Made by a program: the position numbers and the translations under genes. A stretch of 64,000 nt of DNA from Calycina herbarum (Eukaryota > Ascomycota > Leotiomycetes > Helotiales > Pezizellaceae), in assembly GCA_001414485.1 (NCBI GenBank), contig LLEY01000028.1, forward strand, positions 248,001 to 312,000, given 5' to 3'. This document shows, one piece after another, positions 23,108 through 34,376 of this stretch (positions are counted from its first letter, which is position 1; each line of letters opens with the position of its first letter). The notes under the pieces were generated by a model, which worked only from the letters and a program-made list of their open reading frames with translations, was not told the origin of the DNA and searched no databases.

Positions 23108-24261
23108 ATGTCTTCGACCAGGGCAAGTCCTACCCCCACAAAGAGTGGCCTGAGAGATCTGCAAATAAATTACCCCTTGTGGTATTGTTTTTCTAACCTT
23201 CTATCTAGGAGAAAGCAAACTCAGCACGGATTCGCGACAACCAAAGACGCAGTCGCGCGCGCCGGAAGGAACATCTCCAAGAGCTCGAGACGAAGCTGCG
23301 ACAATGCGAATACATCGGGGTCGAAGCCTCCACGGAAATTCAGACGGCGGCGAAGAGGGTGGCAAGCGAAAACAGAAGGTTACGAGAGTTGCTGATTTGG
23401 AGTGGAGTGCGCGACGATGATATTGAGGAGTACTTGAACCAGTCCCCTCCAACGGACTCGATGAACGGCCAATACCACGCCAGAGGTAGCGGAGAGGTTC
23501 TTGAGCAAATGATACAGACACGCAAACCGTGTTGTCCTGGAAATAACAAAACTAGTTGTGGCCCAGTTGGAAGAAAGAGTAGCCGAGATGACGACGGCAA
23601 TATCATGCCACAAGATCCATCTGTACCGGAAGGTGAGATGATGTCTTCCAGCTCCTCCAACTTCACGACACCATCCGATATACCAAACCAATTTAGCCAG
23701 GCGAGTATTGAACAAAGACCGCACGATTTCCCACAGCAACCGAGCTTATCTCCCTTGATTCAACATAACCTCGGAATTCCAAACTCAGCAGCGATTCCAA
23801 TATTTGGCGAATCCCAGGTCTCTGGATTCAATCATCCAGTTTCGATTCAGAACAACCAAAGCAACCGAAATCAAAATAATCAGAACAGCCAGAACAATCA
23901 GAACAGCCAGAACAATCAGAACAGCCAGAACAATCAGAACAGCCAGAACAATCAGAACAGCCAGAACAATCAGAACAACGGATACAACCAATTTGCAACG
24001 GCCGGTCATGATATGACACCAGACCAATCAGTATCAAGGGAACCACAACAGATCTCCATGGCTTCTATGCCGACCTCGCCAAACAGTGTAAATATCAACA
24101 GCTGTAATTTCGCCGCAGATATGATTACGAGTATGGCTGGTGGGGATTCAGCTGCTGTTCGTGCCGACTTGGGATGCCTTCCGGGTATGGATTGCGAAGT
24201 AGATACTCAGCTCGTCTTTGAAGTGATGGATCAATATTCCAATTCTTCGGGGATACAATAA
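23108..24261 (+). CDS. bZIP transcription factor with NQ-repeat region
   Basis: Model: join(23108..23122, 23209..24261), 355 aa. The basic region is ARIRDNQRRSRARRKEH, followed by a leucine-zipper-like helix (LQELETKLRQCEYIGVEA) and a second helix ending in SENRRLRELL. This is a Pezizomycotina bZIP family whose C-terminus carries a conserved cysteine block. Here that block is CNFAADMITSMAGGDSAAVR with LGC and MDCEV, ending in VFEVMDQYS. The first intron needs a GC-AG splice after codon 5: AGG|GCAAGT...TATCTAG|GAG, 86 nt, branch TTCTAAC, giving MSSTR-EKANSARIRD. No GT donor gives the right phase. A run of NQNSQN units is encoded by an 18-bp minisatellite. Targets unknown. Confidence 0.87.
23123..23208 (+). 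other. GC-AG intron of the bZIP gene
   Basis: Donor AGG|GCAAGT, branch TTCTAAC, acceptor ATCTAG. Phase 0, 86 nt, leaving a first coding exon of 15 nt. It is the only splice found that joins the ATG at 23108 to the basic region in frame. Confidence 0.75.
23881..23978 (+). repeat. 18-bp coding minisatellite (QNSQNN units)
   Basis: Five perfect tandem 18-bp units start at 23881, 23899, 23917, 23935 and 23953, with a partial sixth from 23971. The unit length is a multiple of three, so copy-number change keeps the bZIP frame. Confidence 0.95.
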
Positions 24262-24799
24262 CAATTATTGAGCATGCTGATGCATGTTTTGGGATACTTG
24301 AGGAACTATCTTCGCTGGGCGGTTTACTTTCTTCTTCCCATTCATGGAATTATAATCTAAGTCGGATATCTCGGGTTTCAGCCTTCGTCGTTCATGCTTT
24401 GTCGTTTTCTTAACATTGCAATATCGTCTTTAAATTGGTATAAACCCCATATTTGAGAAGCTTCCTCCACCCTCCCTCCATCGCAGGAGCATGTCAACAC
24501 AAATTTTAGACCCCCAATTCTCCCTCCTGAACGAGTGACATTTTACCTCAGAATTTTGGAACTCAATGTCTCGCCTGCTCTTCAAAGTCAAAGTAAGAGT
24601 CTAAGAGATCTCGGCGCTCATACACAGAGCACTTAAAATCTCTCGATATCTCAGACCTGTCTTTTTGATTTGCAAGTTCGTCTCTTCAAACAGAATATTT
24701 AGTTTCCTACGCCCGTTTTAGGGACGAAAATTGTAAATTCAATCACTTTGTTCGAAGCTACGGAAACAAGATTGTTCATCCCCTTCTAAACCCATCACT
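24262..24799. other. Convergent intergenic region
   Basis: 3' flanks of the bZIP gene and the monooxygenase gene. Nothing further is recognised. Confidence 0.6.
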
Positions 24800-26693
24800 T
24801 CATCCATAAACCTTATCAAAAACAAACCCCTCGTACCCCGCTTCCGCAATTCTCCTCACCTCCGCCATGTAAATCTTTAGTCCTCCGGTATAGTTTAGTG
24901 CTTGTCGTGTTTTGCCCGGAATATTTGACTAAATTTATATCAGTCTCTCTGTTCCACTCTCATGTTTGAACGAAAATCAAAGAATATAGGATGGAACTTA
25001 CACCATTGTACCAACCCTCCGTAAGTCTAAAAAGTGAACTATTCCACAAATCATCAACAATCTTCGTCCATCTAGCCTCAGAAAGAGCTGTCGAATCGAT
25101 AGTCTTTTTGTTGTTGTTCTTGCAGTAATTAATGGCATCGGAGATCCAATCACCCTGCAACTCAGCGATAGTTGGGCCATTGGCGAATGCGGTTGGTGCT
25201 ACAAAGTATCAACATCGTGTCACAATTTTATTCTGAACCAGGAGGGAGGAGAAATACCTTGAGGGCCATACAAAACGAACATATTCGGAAACCCATTCGT
25301 CGCCATGCCAAAATTAGTCCAAGCACCGTTTGCCCACTTCTCCTTCAAAGTAATCCCGTCCACACCCTTAATATCAATTTGCACCAAACCCCCCGTCTGG
25401 GCATCGAAACCAGTTGCGAAAAGAACAACATCAACCTCCAATTCATTTCCATCACTCATCAAGATCCCCTTTTCCGTGAAAGTATCAATAGGATTCTCCT
25501 TGACAGAAATCAAATCAACATTTTCCAGGTTATAGACCTCATAATATCTCTGCTCGAGAGAAGGTCTCTTGGTGCCCCAAGTATGAGGCTGGTTTTCCAA
25601 CAGTGGAGCGAGAAGATCTTTCTTCTTGGGATCATTGATTCTTGCTCTTTGTTTCTCGGCCCAGAAACTGTATGCTGTGTCATTCATCGCTTTATCATAA
25701 AGAATATCTTGATATGTAGCAAGCCAAAAGTAGAAACCGCCTTTTGCCCATAATTTCTCATATGTTTCTCTTCTCTCTTCTTCTGTGGCGTCTGAGGCAT
25801 TGGAGTAGATGAAACTGAACTCGAAGCCTGTAAAAGTTTCTCGACGGACTTTGAAGATTTCTTCGTAGACGCCTTCTTTCTTAAGCTTGGCTTCTACGAC
25901 GGGATCGAGTTTTTGTTGGTTCATGGGGAGACAGAGATTGGGTGTTCGTTGGAGGACGGTGAGATGGTCGACTTCTGGAGCTATCTCTTGAATTGTTTGC
26001 ACTCCGGAAGATCCTGTGCCGATGACAGCTACTTTTTTCCCCTTGAACTCGATGCCTTCTTGTGGATATTTTGCTGTTCTCTCGTTAGCAATGTACTTTT
26101 TTTTTAATGAGATAGGAAACATGCACGTATGATGCGTAATCCCCTTATACTTTTCCACCCCATTGAAGACTGGCGTATAGTTCTTAGCAGCAAACCCGGT
26201 GCCAAGTACGAAATATTTAGCTTCCACAACTTCCCCAGTACTCAAGGTAACTCGCCATACTGAGGATTTGGTATCAAACTCTGCAGCATCTACTGTGGTG
26301 TTCAACTCAACATCCTTGCTCAAATCGAGTCTCTTGTCCACGTAATGGAAGTATTCACGAAGTTCTTCTCCTCCGGGAAATCTTTCAGTCCACGTCCAGT
26401 CCTTGTAGAGGCCTCCGAAGCTGTACTCGTATAATGGGGCGTGGCTGTCCACTCTTGCTCCTGGGTAACAATTCCAGTACCAAATTCTAGATATTTGTCT
26501 TAGTAAAGTGTGATGAAGGGTGCCAACTTGGTACTTACCCGCCCAGATCCGCAGCACTGTCGAACAATTTGCAATTGTATCCTTGTTTGCGGAGGGTATA
26601 GAGTTGGTAGAGACCACCAAATCCAGCACCGACTATCAAAACATCTAAGCTTCTAGAAGGTACAACGCCATTGGTTTCGTCTGAAGGCGACAT
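24800..26693 (-). CDS. FAD-dependent Baeyer-Villiger-type monooxygenase
   Basis: Model: complement(join(24800..24928, 25002..25198, 25258..26486, 26539..26693)), 569 aa, ATG at 26693. Enzymes of this class use FAD, NADPH and O2 to insert oxygen into ketones, similar to cyclohexanone monooxygenase. The FAD Rossmann motif is GAGFGG at residues 22-27, followed by GGIWYWNCYPGARVDS. The BVMO fingerprint region YKGITHHTCMFP is at about 165-176, with Y for F and F for W compared with the usual FxGxxxHxxxW. The NADPH motif GTGSSG is at about 208-213, then LFATGFDAQTGG. All three introns (52, 59, 73 nt) are GT-AG and phases close. The C-terminus joins GWYNG to SNIPGKTRQ. There is no signal peptide. 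The physiological substrate is unknown, and no biosynthetic core gene lies beside it. Confidence 0.92.
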
Positions 26694-27635
26694 GTCGTCG
26701 AGTTGATTGCAGAAAGTAGCTCAAGTGACTCGTGATAGTAATTTTGTTTTGAGCTTCGCAGCCCCAGAGGAACCAGGTGTTATAAGTACTTCATCTTCAA
26801 ATAACACAGAAAGATCACCCCGCAGCTCTGTGGATGGTAAGATCTTACCTTAGACAGGGGACAACCTTGAGATTTTGTGCAGCATTCCACCAGGAAAACG
26901 CAACCCTTTGCATCCAAACTGCCCAATTGAACATTACACAACAGTGGAACTTCCCGGAGTAATATGTTCAATTTCCTTTTGAGGAAAACGGTAACGCATG
27001 CAGTAAGTCATTCGCATCATGGCTTGTTTTATACTGGGGAAGAAGTTCTCGGATACTGGACATACATGCTGCAATCCGTGAGAATGTAGATTTCCTCGAT
27101 GAAACGATGCGTTGGCACGAGATCGGAAGAAAAGATCCTTGGTGTTTCGGTAGTACATTCTACAACACCTTGACTTGACTACCTAGGTATACATGTACAA
27201 GCCTTTTACCCCTCTTTAAGCCAAACATTTCCAATATCGTTAATTCTAAGTTCGGATACATGGAAGTGAAGCAAAGATACCTGGTTGTCTCCCTCGTCTC
27301 CCCACAACCTTAAATCGTTGATGAGCAATAAGTTACAGAGATCAGCGTAAAGGTGTCTAAATGTAGTAGTAGGTACAGCAATGAAGCTTTCTCCACACCT
27401 CGCCAAGAAGCTTCCCCTCAATGACAGAACAAGAGTCAGCAATGACATAACAAGAGTCAGCAGAGAAAATTCGTGATAGTATTCAAGTAAATTGAGGATA
27501 CCAGAAGCTCCGATTGGGCTGAGAAGTGTTCATGTACTCGTACCTCCATCGTAGTACATAAAAGGCCCGTGCACGTGACTGTTGTTTTCCCGAAAAAAAA
27601 TTGACAACCACCTCCACCAAAAATTACGACTCGCG
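26694..27635. other. Divergent intergenic region, monooxygenase to Arc1-like gene
   Basis: This holds both promoters. No supported gene was found; the open frames on the minus strand here are short and motif-free. Confidence 0.6.
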
Positions 27636-28928
27636 ATGCAATCTCTCCGCCGCCTTCTCCCCCGCACCACAACACCAACATACCACAGCCCAGCCCTTCT
27701 CCAACCCCGAAGAGCAATGTCTACCTTCCCCACCGAAGAAGCCGAGATCAGCCAATGGATCACCACATCCACGCGTCTCTCGAACTCCACTCCCTCGGAA
27801 CAACTACCCCTCCTCGACGCCCTCAACTCCCATCTCTCCTCCCGAACCACCGTTCTAGGAAGCAAACCTTCCAAAGCCGATGAATCCCTCTACACCTCCC
27901 TTGCCCCTATCGTCGCCACCTGGACAGCCGAGCAGAAAACCGGAGAAAATGGTTACCCAAATATCATCCGCCATCTCGATTTCGTGCAAAACTCCCCTCT
28001 CTTCGCATCCCTCAAGATCGCAGAGGCAGACAAGTTAAAGGTTGATCCCGAGGAGATCCTCTACGTTAAACCACCTGTCGATGCCAAAGCCGAAAAGGAG
28101 AGATTGAAGAAGGAAAAAGCTGCTTTGGCCGCTGCAGGTGGAGATGCATCACTCGCAGATCGTACAAAGAATGCCGCTGAGAAGGTTGTCGATAAAGTTG
28201 TTGGAGCAAAGGATGCCGCCGTCGCAGCAGTAGAAGGCCAACCACAAGGCGGACGACAAAAGAAAGAGAAAGCTCCCAAGGCACCGAGACCACAGAAGGC
28301 TCCTGCGGTCGCTGCACCTCTGTCCCCAGCTCTTATCGATTTGCGAGTTGGTCATATCTTGAAGGCTATCAAGCATCCCGAAGCGGATTCCTTGTTTGTT
28401 TCTACCATTGCTATGGGTGATAAGGCAGGCACGGATGATACTTCTGAATTCGAAGGCCAGGTTGTACGAACTGTTTGCTCTGGTCTTAATGGACTTGTTC
28501 CGTTGGAGGAGATGCAGAGTCGAAAGGTTGTCGTTGTCTGCAATCTTAAGCCTGTTAAGATGCGTGGTATCAAGTCAAGTGCCATGGTTCTTGCTGCTTC
28601 GCCTAAGCTTGCTCCTGGTGTTGAGGATAACCATGCTGGACCCGTGGAGCTTGTTACCCCTCCAGAGGGCGCTGTCGCTGGAGAGAGAGTCTACTTTGAG
28701 GGCTGGCAAGGTGAACCAGAGGGAGTCTTGAACCCTAAGAAGAAGGTTTGGGAGATGATCCAACCGGGTTTCACTACCACTGAAGGATTGGAGGTTGGTT
28801 TCGACGCAGGCGTTGTGAAGGAATTGAGCAAGGAGGGAGAGGCGCCAAAGACTGGTGTTGGTAAATTGGTCACAGCCAGTGGTGGAGTTTGCAAGGTCAA
28901 GTCTTTGAGTGGTGCTATCGTTCGATAG
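27636..28928 (+). CDS. arc1: Arc1/AIMP1-like tRNA-binding cofactor
   Basis: Single exon, 430 aa from ATG 27636. The N-terminal part resembles the GST-like interaction domain of yeast Arc1, which binds methionyl- and glutamyl-tRNA synthetases. A lysine/alanine-rich linker (KKEKAALAAAGG...GGRQKKEKAPKAPRPQKAP) supplies basic tRNA contacts. The C-terminal EMAPII-type OB-fold tRNA-binding domain starts at about residue 228 with LIDLRVGHILKAIKHPEADSL and contains VVVCNLKPVKMRGIKSSAMV. The first 27 residues (MQSLRRLLPRTTT...) are Arg/Ser/Leu-rich without acids, like a mitochondrial presequence. An internal ATG at 27717 (MSTFPTEE) would give the cytosolic form. Dual translation is an inference. Confidence 0.9.
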   Translation: MQSLRRLLPRTTTPTYHSPALLQPRRAMSTFPTEEAEISQWITTSTRLSNSTPSEQLPLLDALNSHLSSRTTVLGSKPSKADESLYTSLAPIVATWTAEQKTGENGYPNIIRHLDFVQNSPLFASLKIAEADKLKVDPEEILYVKPPVDAKAEKERLKKEKAALAAAGGDASLADRTKNAAEKVVDKVVGAKDAAVAAVEGQPQGGRQKKEKAPKAPRPQKAPAVAAPLSPALIDLRVGHILKAIKHPEADSLFVSTIAMGDKAGTDDTSEFEGQVVRTVCSGLNGLVPLEEMQSRKVVVVCNLKPVKMRGIKSSAMVLAASPKLAPGVEDNHAGPVELVTPPEGAVAGERVYFEGWQGEPEGVLNPKKKVWEMIQPGFTTTEGLEVGFDAGVVKELSKEGEAPKTGVGKLVTASGGVCKVKSLSGAIVR

Positions 28929-30240
28929 ATCATCCCTTCCTCGATTTGTCTTTTTTACTGTCGTGACTAGAAACTCGTTGATGAGCGAGCATAGAAGAGA
29001 ATAAAGCATTTCGCAAGCGATCCCAAATCACATCCTACCAATTCCCTCGATGAAGATTCTCGGAGCTTTTCTTTCCTGTATATGTTTTATATATTACATC
29101 AGTCTAGCTACGATCATTTCCCCTTTCCTGATATTCGCTCTGGTTTAAGCGAGAGTAGTACTCTTAACCAGCAACAGGAAATCAAGGCCTTTACTAAATA
29201 CCTCTTGTTGCTCTGGATTCCAAAGAAAGTTCACTTGACGTTTTCTTTGAACAAAAAGCTCCACGGCATTTCCTTCTAACAAGACTTATCTATCAATGGT
29301 TCCCAAAGCTACGCCAAAACCACGGGAAAATATCTAAGAAAACCCATTTCAACATCCATTACAAGACGAGATTCCCATTCTCAAACACAAAATAGTCTTA
29401 GAAACCTCTCTTAACTTTGAATCTATACAAGTAAAATTTCAGCGTGTTTAGCTGAACCCAATATCAAAATTCCAAGCTCACTCACTCTAGTTCAATTCCA
29501 TCTATCTACCACTCAAATTTCTTAGTGGATGTGATATAAGAACATTTCTTCATAATTCCATTCCTCAGTTATAATTTGCAGAACAGTGGGAACATCATAC
29601 CAGTATTCGCGAAGAGAGCCCCGGTGCTTTGCTCTGCCTTCTAGTCCAGAATCCGAGTAAAAATAAACCAAGAAGGCCAAGTTGGCAGACACAAAAATTG
29701 TAAACGCAAATATTTCACGAACAAGAAATAGAACATGTCTTCACGGGACAGAAGTTTAAGTCGCTCATTATAGCTAGACTACTTTACCATCGGATGCGCG
29801 AAAACAGTTTAGGAGGAAAGTATCATCTGAGGAGGTTTAAAATGACAAATTAATGTTTATATCCCATCCTAGAATTGTCACAGTGAGTCTGCGACAAGAC
29901 GAACATGGAATGGTCCTTCCATTCCATGGACTAACGTTGAGAAAAAGACTAAGTGGGAGTAGGTAAAACAAGTTCACCTGTAAGCTATGATTTGTAAAGG
30001 CTCATAAATTATCATATATATTCGTTGTCTTTTTCCCTCTCCGCTAATACGCTATGCATAACTCTTTTTCATCCATAAATTCCACCTGTTCCATATCCAT
30101 TCCAGCTCGGTATATGGATATATACTTGGCCGCCGTCATGTCCCATCATCCTCATAAAGGAAAACCCAGGGGTATATAAAAATAATGCTTTTCCTCTCCA
30201 ATCACCATGCGACAGCCATAAATGCTCTCTCGACAAACTA
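28929..30240. other. Convergent intergenic region, 1.3 kb
   Basis: AT-rich, with no supported gene. An AATAAA-like signal (GAATAAAG) near 29000 fits the Arc1-like mRNA end. It contains a perfect 10-bp-stem hairpin at 29904-29928. Confidence 0.55.
29904..29928. repeat. Perfect inverted repeat, 10-bp stem
   Basis: CATGGAATGG and CCATTCCATG are exact inverted copies separated by TCCTT. Intergenic; it may be a relic of a small element or a chance hairpin. Confidence 0.85.
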
Positions 30241-31572
30241 TTACTCTCCAGATCTCTTAAACACCAATTTCGGCGGACTTTCCATCCCCCCCATGCCCTC
30301 ATCATCCATCTCGTCATCGACCTCTAATTCTTTCGTCGTCGTGGCAAGCTCCCGTCGCACCTGCGGTTGCTTCAACTCCCTACTTTTAGGCGGCATGGAA
30401 CGAGGCGTCGGCGATTTAACAGAAAGATTTCCAGAGGGCGCAGGAGGTTCCTTTTTTAACCTTTCAATTTCCTTTTCCGCTGTAGCTCTCACCTCCGCGA
30501 GTTTGGCTTTGATATTCGTGATTTCAGTCTCACATTCGCCTTCTCGCAGGAAGTTGTGGGCTCCGGCTTCACATTGGCTTTGACACCATTCTAGACCTTT
30601 ATCCAACTCGTCGAAGATGTCTGGTGTGTCGCCGGCTCCTCCTCTTCTGTATCCTCGTCGTAATCCGGCGCCTAGAAGTTTACTCGATTGATCGGGTCCT
30701 TTACTTGGTTTTGGTGGTCCCATCTGTCTTGTTGATACGAATTTAAGTTGTGGTAACGCCAGATCGTCATCTTCATCTGAACCCACAGCCAAAGGATCTG
30801 ACGATAACCCAGGGGGTATCGCATTACTACCCGCAACCAATGCCCCACTATTCTTGTTATTCAAAAAATTCGTCTCCTCTTCGTCATCTTGTTCGACTTC
30901 CAATTCAGCAGCTCGTTTCATCTCGGCCATTTTCGCGGCCATCTTCCCTTTTCGCATCGAATTCCTACTTCCACTGACAAATTTGACGAGTTCTTCAAAG
31001 GCGGTTTGGACGGCGCTGTCGTAGTAGACTATTATCATGGAGCGGGTTCGGTGTTTGGGCGTTACACCTGATTCCCCGGAGGCCATTGAATCCGTTCTTC
31101 GTTTTCGCAGCACATTTCGGGAATGTGCTTGAGGCGGGGATTTGGAATTGGAAACTTGTCTTGGTGTAGAGGTGGGAGTTTCCCGGTAGCTCTCGTTCGA
31201 ATTCGGGGGTCGGGAGGACTTGGTTCGTTTTATAGAGGAACTTGAGCGGCGATTGGGGGAGATGGGGGTAGGTTCGGAGGTTTTGGGCGTTTCGAGAGGG
31301 GGTATGGGGATGGAGTCTGGGGTGTCTTGTATGGTGTATGGGTTGTTGTCGTCTCCGTCTTTGGGACGGAGGGATTCTGTTGAGCCTTTGTTTCTGAGGG
31401 AGCGGTTTGAGGGTGGGCGTTGACTATTTTCTTCCTGGGCGTCTAGGCGTGCGAGTTCGGTTTGGCGTAGAGCTATTTGGCCGTTCAACTCGTCGAGGCG
31501 TTCATTCCACGTTGGAATTGATGTGCGGAGGGTATCTAGGGCCTCCGTGATGGAGAAGGCTACTGCTGCCAT
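30241..31572 (-). CDS. Conserved-looking fungal protein, function unknown
   Basis: Single exon, 443 aa, ATG at 31572. I do not recognise the family. Visible features include an N-terminal helical or coiled-coil segment (LDELNGQIALRQTELARLDAQ), then a long Ser/Pro-rich disordered region with basic patches (KRTKSSRPP, LRKRRTDS). A folded-looking middle has IIVYYDSAVQTAFEELVKFV and a K/M-rich helix, followed by acidic DDEEETN and DEDDD stretches. Next is a block GLRRGYRRGGAGDTPDIFDELDKGLEWCQSQCEAGAHNFLREG containing two cysteines, then a coiled coil (IKAKLAEVRATAEKEIERLKKE). The C-terminus is again low-complexity. No signal peptide or membrane segment is present. Composition suggests a nuclear or scaffold-type protein, but that is a guess. 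Confidence 0.85.
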   Translation of the reverse strand: MAAVAFSITEALDTLRTSIPTWNERLDELNGQIALRQTELARLDAQEENSQRPPSNRSLRNKGSTESLRPKDGDDNNPYTIQDTPDSIPIPPLETPKTSEPTPISPNRRSSSSIKRTKSSRPPNSNESYRETPTSTPRQVSNSKSPPQAHSRNVLRKRRTDSMASGESGVTPKHRTRSMIIVYYDSAVQTAFEELVKFVSGSRNSMRKGKMAAKMAEMKRAAELEVEQDDEEETNFLNNKNSGALVAGSNAIPPGLSSDPLAVGSDEDDDLALPQLKFVSTRQMGPPKPSKGPDQSSKLLGAGLRRGYRRGGAGDTPDIFDELDKGLEWCQSQCEAGAHNFLREGECETEITNIKAKLAEVRATAEKEIERLKKEPPAPSGNLSVKSPTPRSMPPKSRELKQPQVRRELATTTKELEVDDEMDDEGMGGMESPPKLVFKRSGE

Positions 31573-34376
31573 GATTGTGGAATGCAGAGGGACAAAGCGA
31601 GGTGTGGAGGGGTTCGGGCAATTGATGATGCAGGCGGGGAATGATGCAAGTATAGTTAGAAATCCGCGTTCCGTGGGTGTAGTAGACGCTCATGGAAGAG
31701 GAAGAAGGCGATTAAAAAGGCATCCTGAGATTTGAAGAGGGTTGAGGAGGACAATGGAGTTGGGCGGTTGTCCGGAGCAGCAGGGTAAGTGTAAGTACTT
31801 CCAGAACAAGCTCTCTTGGTGTGACGGAGGGCTCGCTCTCCCACCAAAAAACAGCTACAAGGGAGGACGGGTATCAAGGTGCTAGGTTCCAAGTAACCCC
31901 CACTTCCTAATTGTACTAGGGACTTGTGCCGCAATTTGATGAAGCTAAAGTGCTGGAACTGTGACAAGTGCCGTGCAAATTTCGGTTTTTGCGGTGTGGA
32001 GTGTAGAGTTTAGGTCTTGTTTCGGTCGACTTGAGATATCCAAAACTCTCCGAAGCACACGACCACGGCTAAGGTACTCTTTTGTACTTATTGAATCGAG
32101 AGATTTTCGGATGGTGGTAAGCCTCCGATTCGAATGCAACCATGACAGGGACGCCCGTCAACCACCAGGATGTTTTGCGTGTGTGTGCATGTTGCAGTTG
32201 CAATTATAATTGATGTTTTCGTACAGTAAGAAATCAATTGAGACATGGAGATCTGAATACACATGTCGCTCACCCGCTGCAGTAGGGGTCTTGGAAGAAC
32301 CGCTACTGTACAGTCTTTTAGCTTCAAAGAAATTGTGAAAAGCGTTGAGCTTCGCAAGCTGAAATGGAAATCCGATAGGCTGAGAACTCTCCATTGCTCC
32401 TTCTCCACCACCACCACCACCGGCTCGCCAACCGGTGACGAATGTGGGATGCTAGCCCTGCCAAGCGACTAAGAGGGAAGTCTCACGGCATTTCATTTGT
32501 CTATCGCAACAGCACCTACCGACAAACATCTCATAATTACTCCTTTGGGATCTCGAAAATGCGAGGGAAAGACTGGGGAAGTGAAAGGTCATGCATGTTT
32601 CGTACGTGTTTTCTTCCAGTTGATACGTTTTCAACGTCAATCTCTGAGCCGCGCCGCACTCCTTTTCAATATTCATAAGCGAGGTGGAAGCTGTCGACGC
32701 CTATCATTACCCCAAGCAGAGATCTACAAATAACTGGATCTGGTTCAGCATCGGAATCTTCAAGCGAGCCGACAACCTGCCCCCCTGACGTTTGATTTGC
32801 AGTCTCTGTTTGATTATTCCTTTCAAATCCAATCATCTCCCATTGAGAGCGGAGTAAGGCCGTAAGAAAGGAAAGCCCCTGGTCTACACCAATGCAGGGT
32901 GACAACTTGACAAGCTGCAATTATTGCAGTTCATATAGGGAAAGTACGTAAAGATTGGGGAAAAGCTCCTACCGTATATATAAGAAAACGGCAAATTCCG
33001 CTCGATATATTACGGTTGTCTTGTTTCATACATCTGCCGCCGGCTATGGCCATTGTCTGGTTGGATAATAGGTATCGTCGTGTGACTGCCGGCGGGAAAC
33101 GTCGAGGTGCAGAACTTTGCCTTGCACTTACTCTGCATCCTACCTTTCGATCGACATGAGCCCTACGGACCAAAATCTGTTGAAACGAGCACCATTGTTC
33201 CTTCTTCATGCGCCTCTGCTTATGATGTTATCGCGAGAGCAGATCATCTCCTCCACAAGGCAAATATCTGCGAAACCCCCACGAACTTCCAACTTTTCAC
33301 CACCAAAATTCCGCGTTTCCTCGGATCTCATCACCTAACGGTCAAGCCCCGGTAAGCCATCCTGCTGCACTGCGGGACGGGCCACTGGCTAAGGGCACAG
33401 GACATTCTTAGACGCTGCTGTGCTGTTGTCAGCTTGCTCTGTGCGAACGGTACATGTTGCCGGTTGAACGTGGTTGTACGAGTCGCTATTCGCTATCACG
33501 ACCTGTATATCAGTGGATCTCTTACAGTGTGCCCAAATGTACAAGTATTGTCTCCAGATTTTGACGTTGCAGTCGGTCCTGCTGGATAAAGCTTACGCGC
33601 CCAGACGGCACAGGAATTGACGTTGCTGTTCTCTTTGATCTTCTGACGCTTCCTCTTGATTGCGGAGTAGATTATTTCAACGTCCCGAACCGGGTAGATT
33701 CGCAAATGGTGTTGGACTTCATTCACATGTTCGGCGACAAGCAGGCCTCTTCTGGCTAGAAGGGGAAAGGAGACGAGAGGTCCAGGGACAGCCGAGCAAG
33801 CAGAGATACTTTTGTCACCCTTCACCAACTGTCAAGGTCAAGGTCAAGGTCAACACGAGGACCATCAAGGCAAACAACCCGATGCCAGCCTCCGACTGCC
33901 GGCCCATCTGAGCCGGGCTGGCAGCTGCCAAATCAAAAGCGGCAGCTGAGCTCCGAGGTGAGATTGAACTTACGTTTCAAGAAGTTCTCGAAGAGACCAA
34001 ACGCCCTCAAGGCGTTGATTTCTCGTGGCATCCAAATAATTAGCAGGGTGGATGGCGACAATGAGACCTTTTCCCTGTCTAAACGTGGTTATTGCAGAAT
34101 GGCGGCGAGGTGCTCGGACTTTGCCAGCAGGGGATAGAAGCCAAGAAGAAACACCATCGAATCAGAAGTCTGGAAAGCATGATGGAGAGAGGACGACAAG
34201 TCAGATTGCTGGAGTAAGAAATAGAAATATTCCTGGAAGCAAGTTGAAACCCCAGCCCTCTTGAGTCTTGAAAACCGAGTCAAAGAGACTTTTCTTGCAT
34301 TATTTTTGCTACAAACAACATGGGGCCCCTCATGCCTGCATTCAAAGGATCCTCTCTTCTCTGAGTCGCCCTCTCT
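31573..34376. other. 2.8 kb intergenic region
   Basis: No gene is supported on either strand. A short TCAAGG tandem lies at 33832-33853, and an imperfect GGCAGCTG-centred inverted repeat near 33923-33950. Open frames here overlap each other and lack motifs. Confidence 0.5.

Noticed and set aside
23804..24046. ORFs in other frames across the minisatellite
   Set aside because: They are shadows of the 18-bp repeat, which is open in several frames.
19137..28928. Possible secondary-metabolite cluster (MFS, bZIP, monooxygenase nearby)
   Set aside because: No core synthase (PKS, NRPS, terpene cyclase) or other tailoring genes; the neighbours include a tRNA-binding cofactor.
33107..33355. Plus-strand ORF of 82 codons
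   Set aside because: No family motif, and an equally open shifted frame overlaps it.
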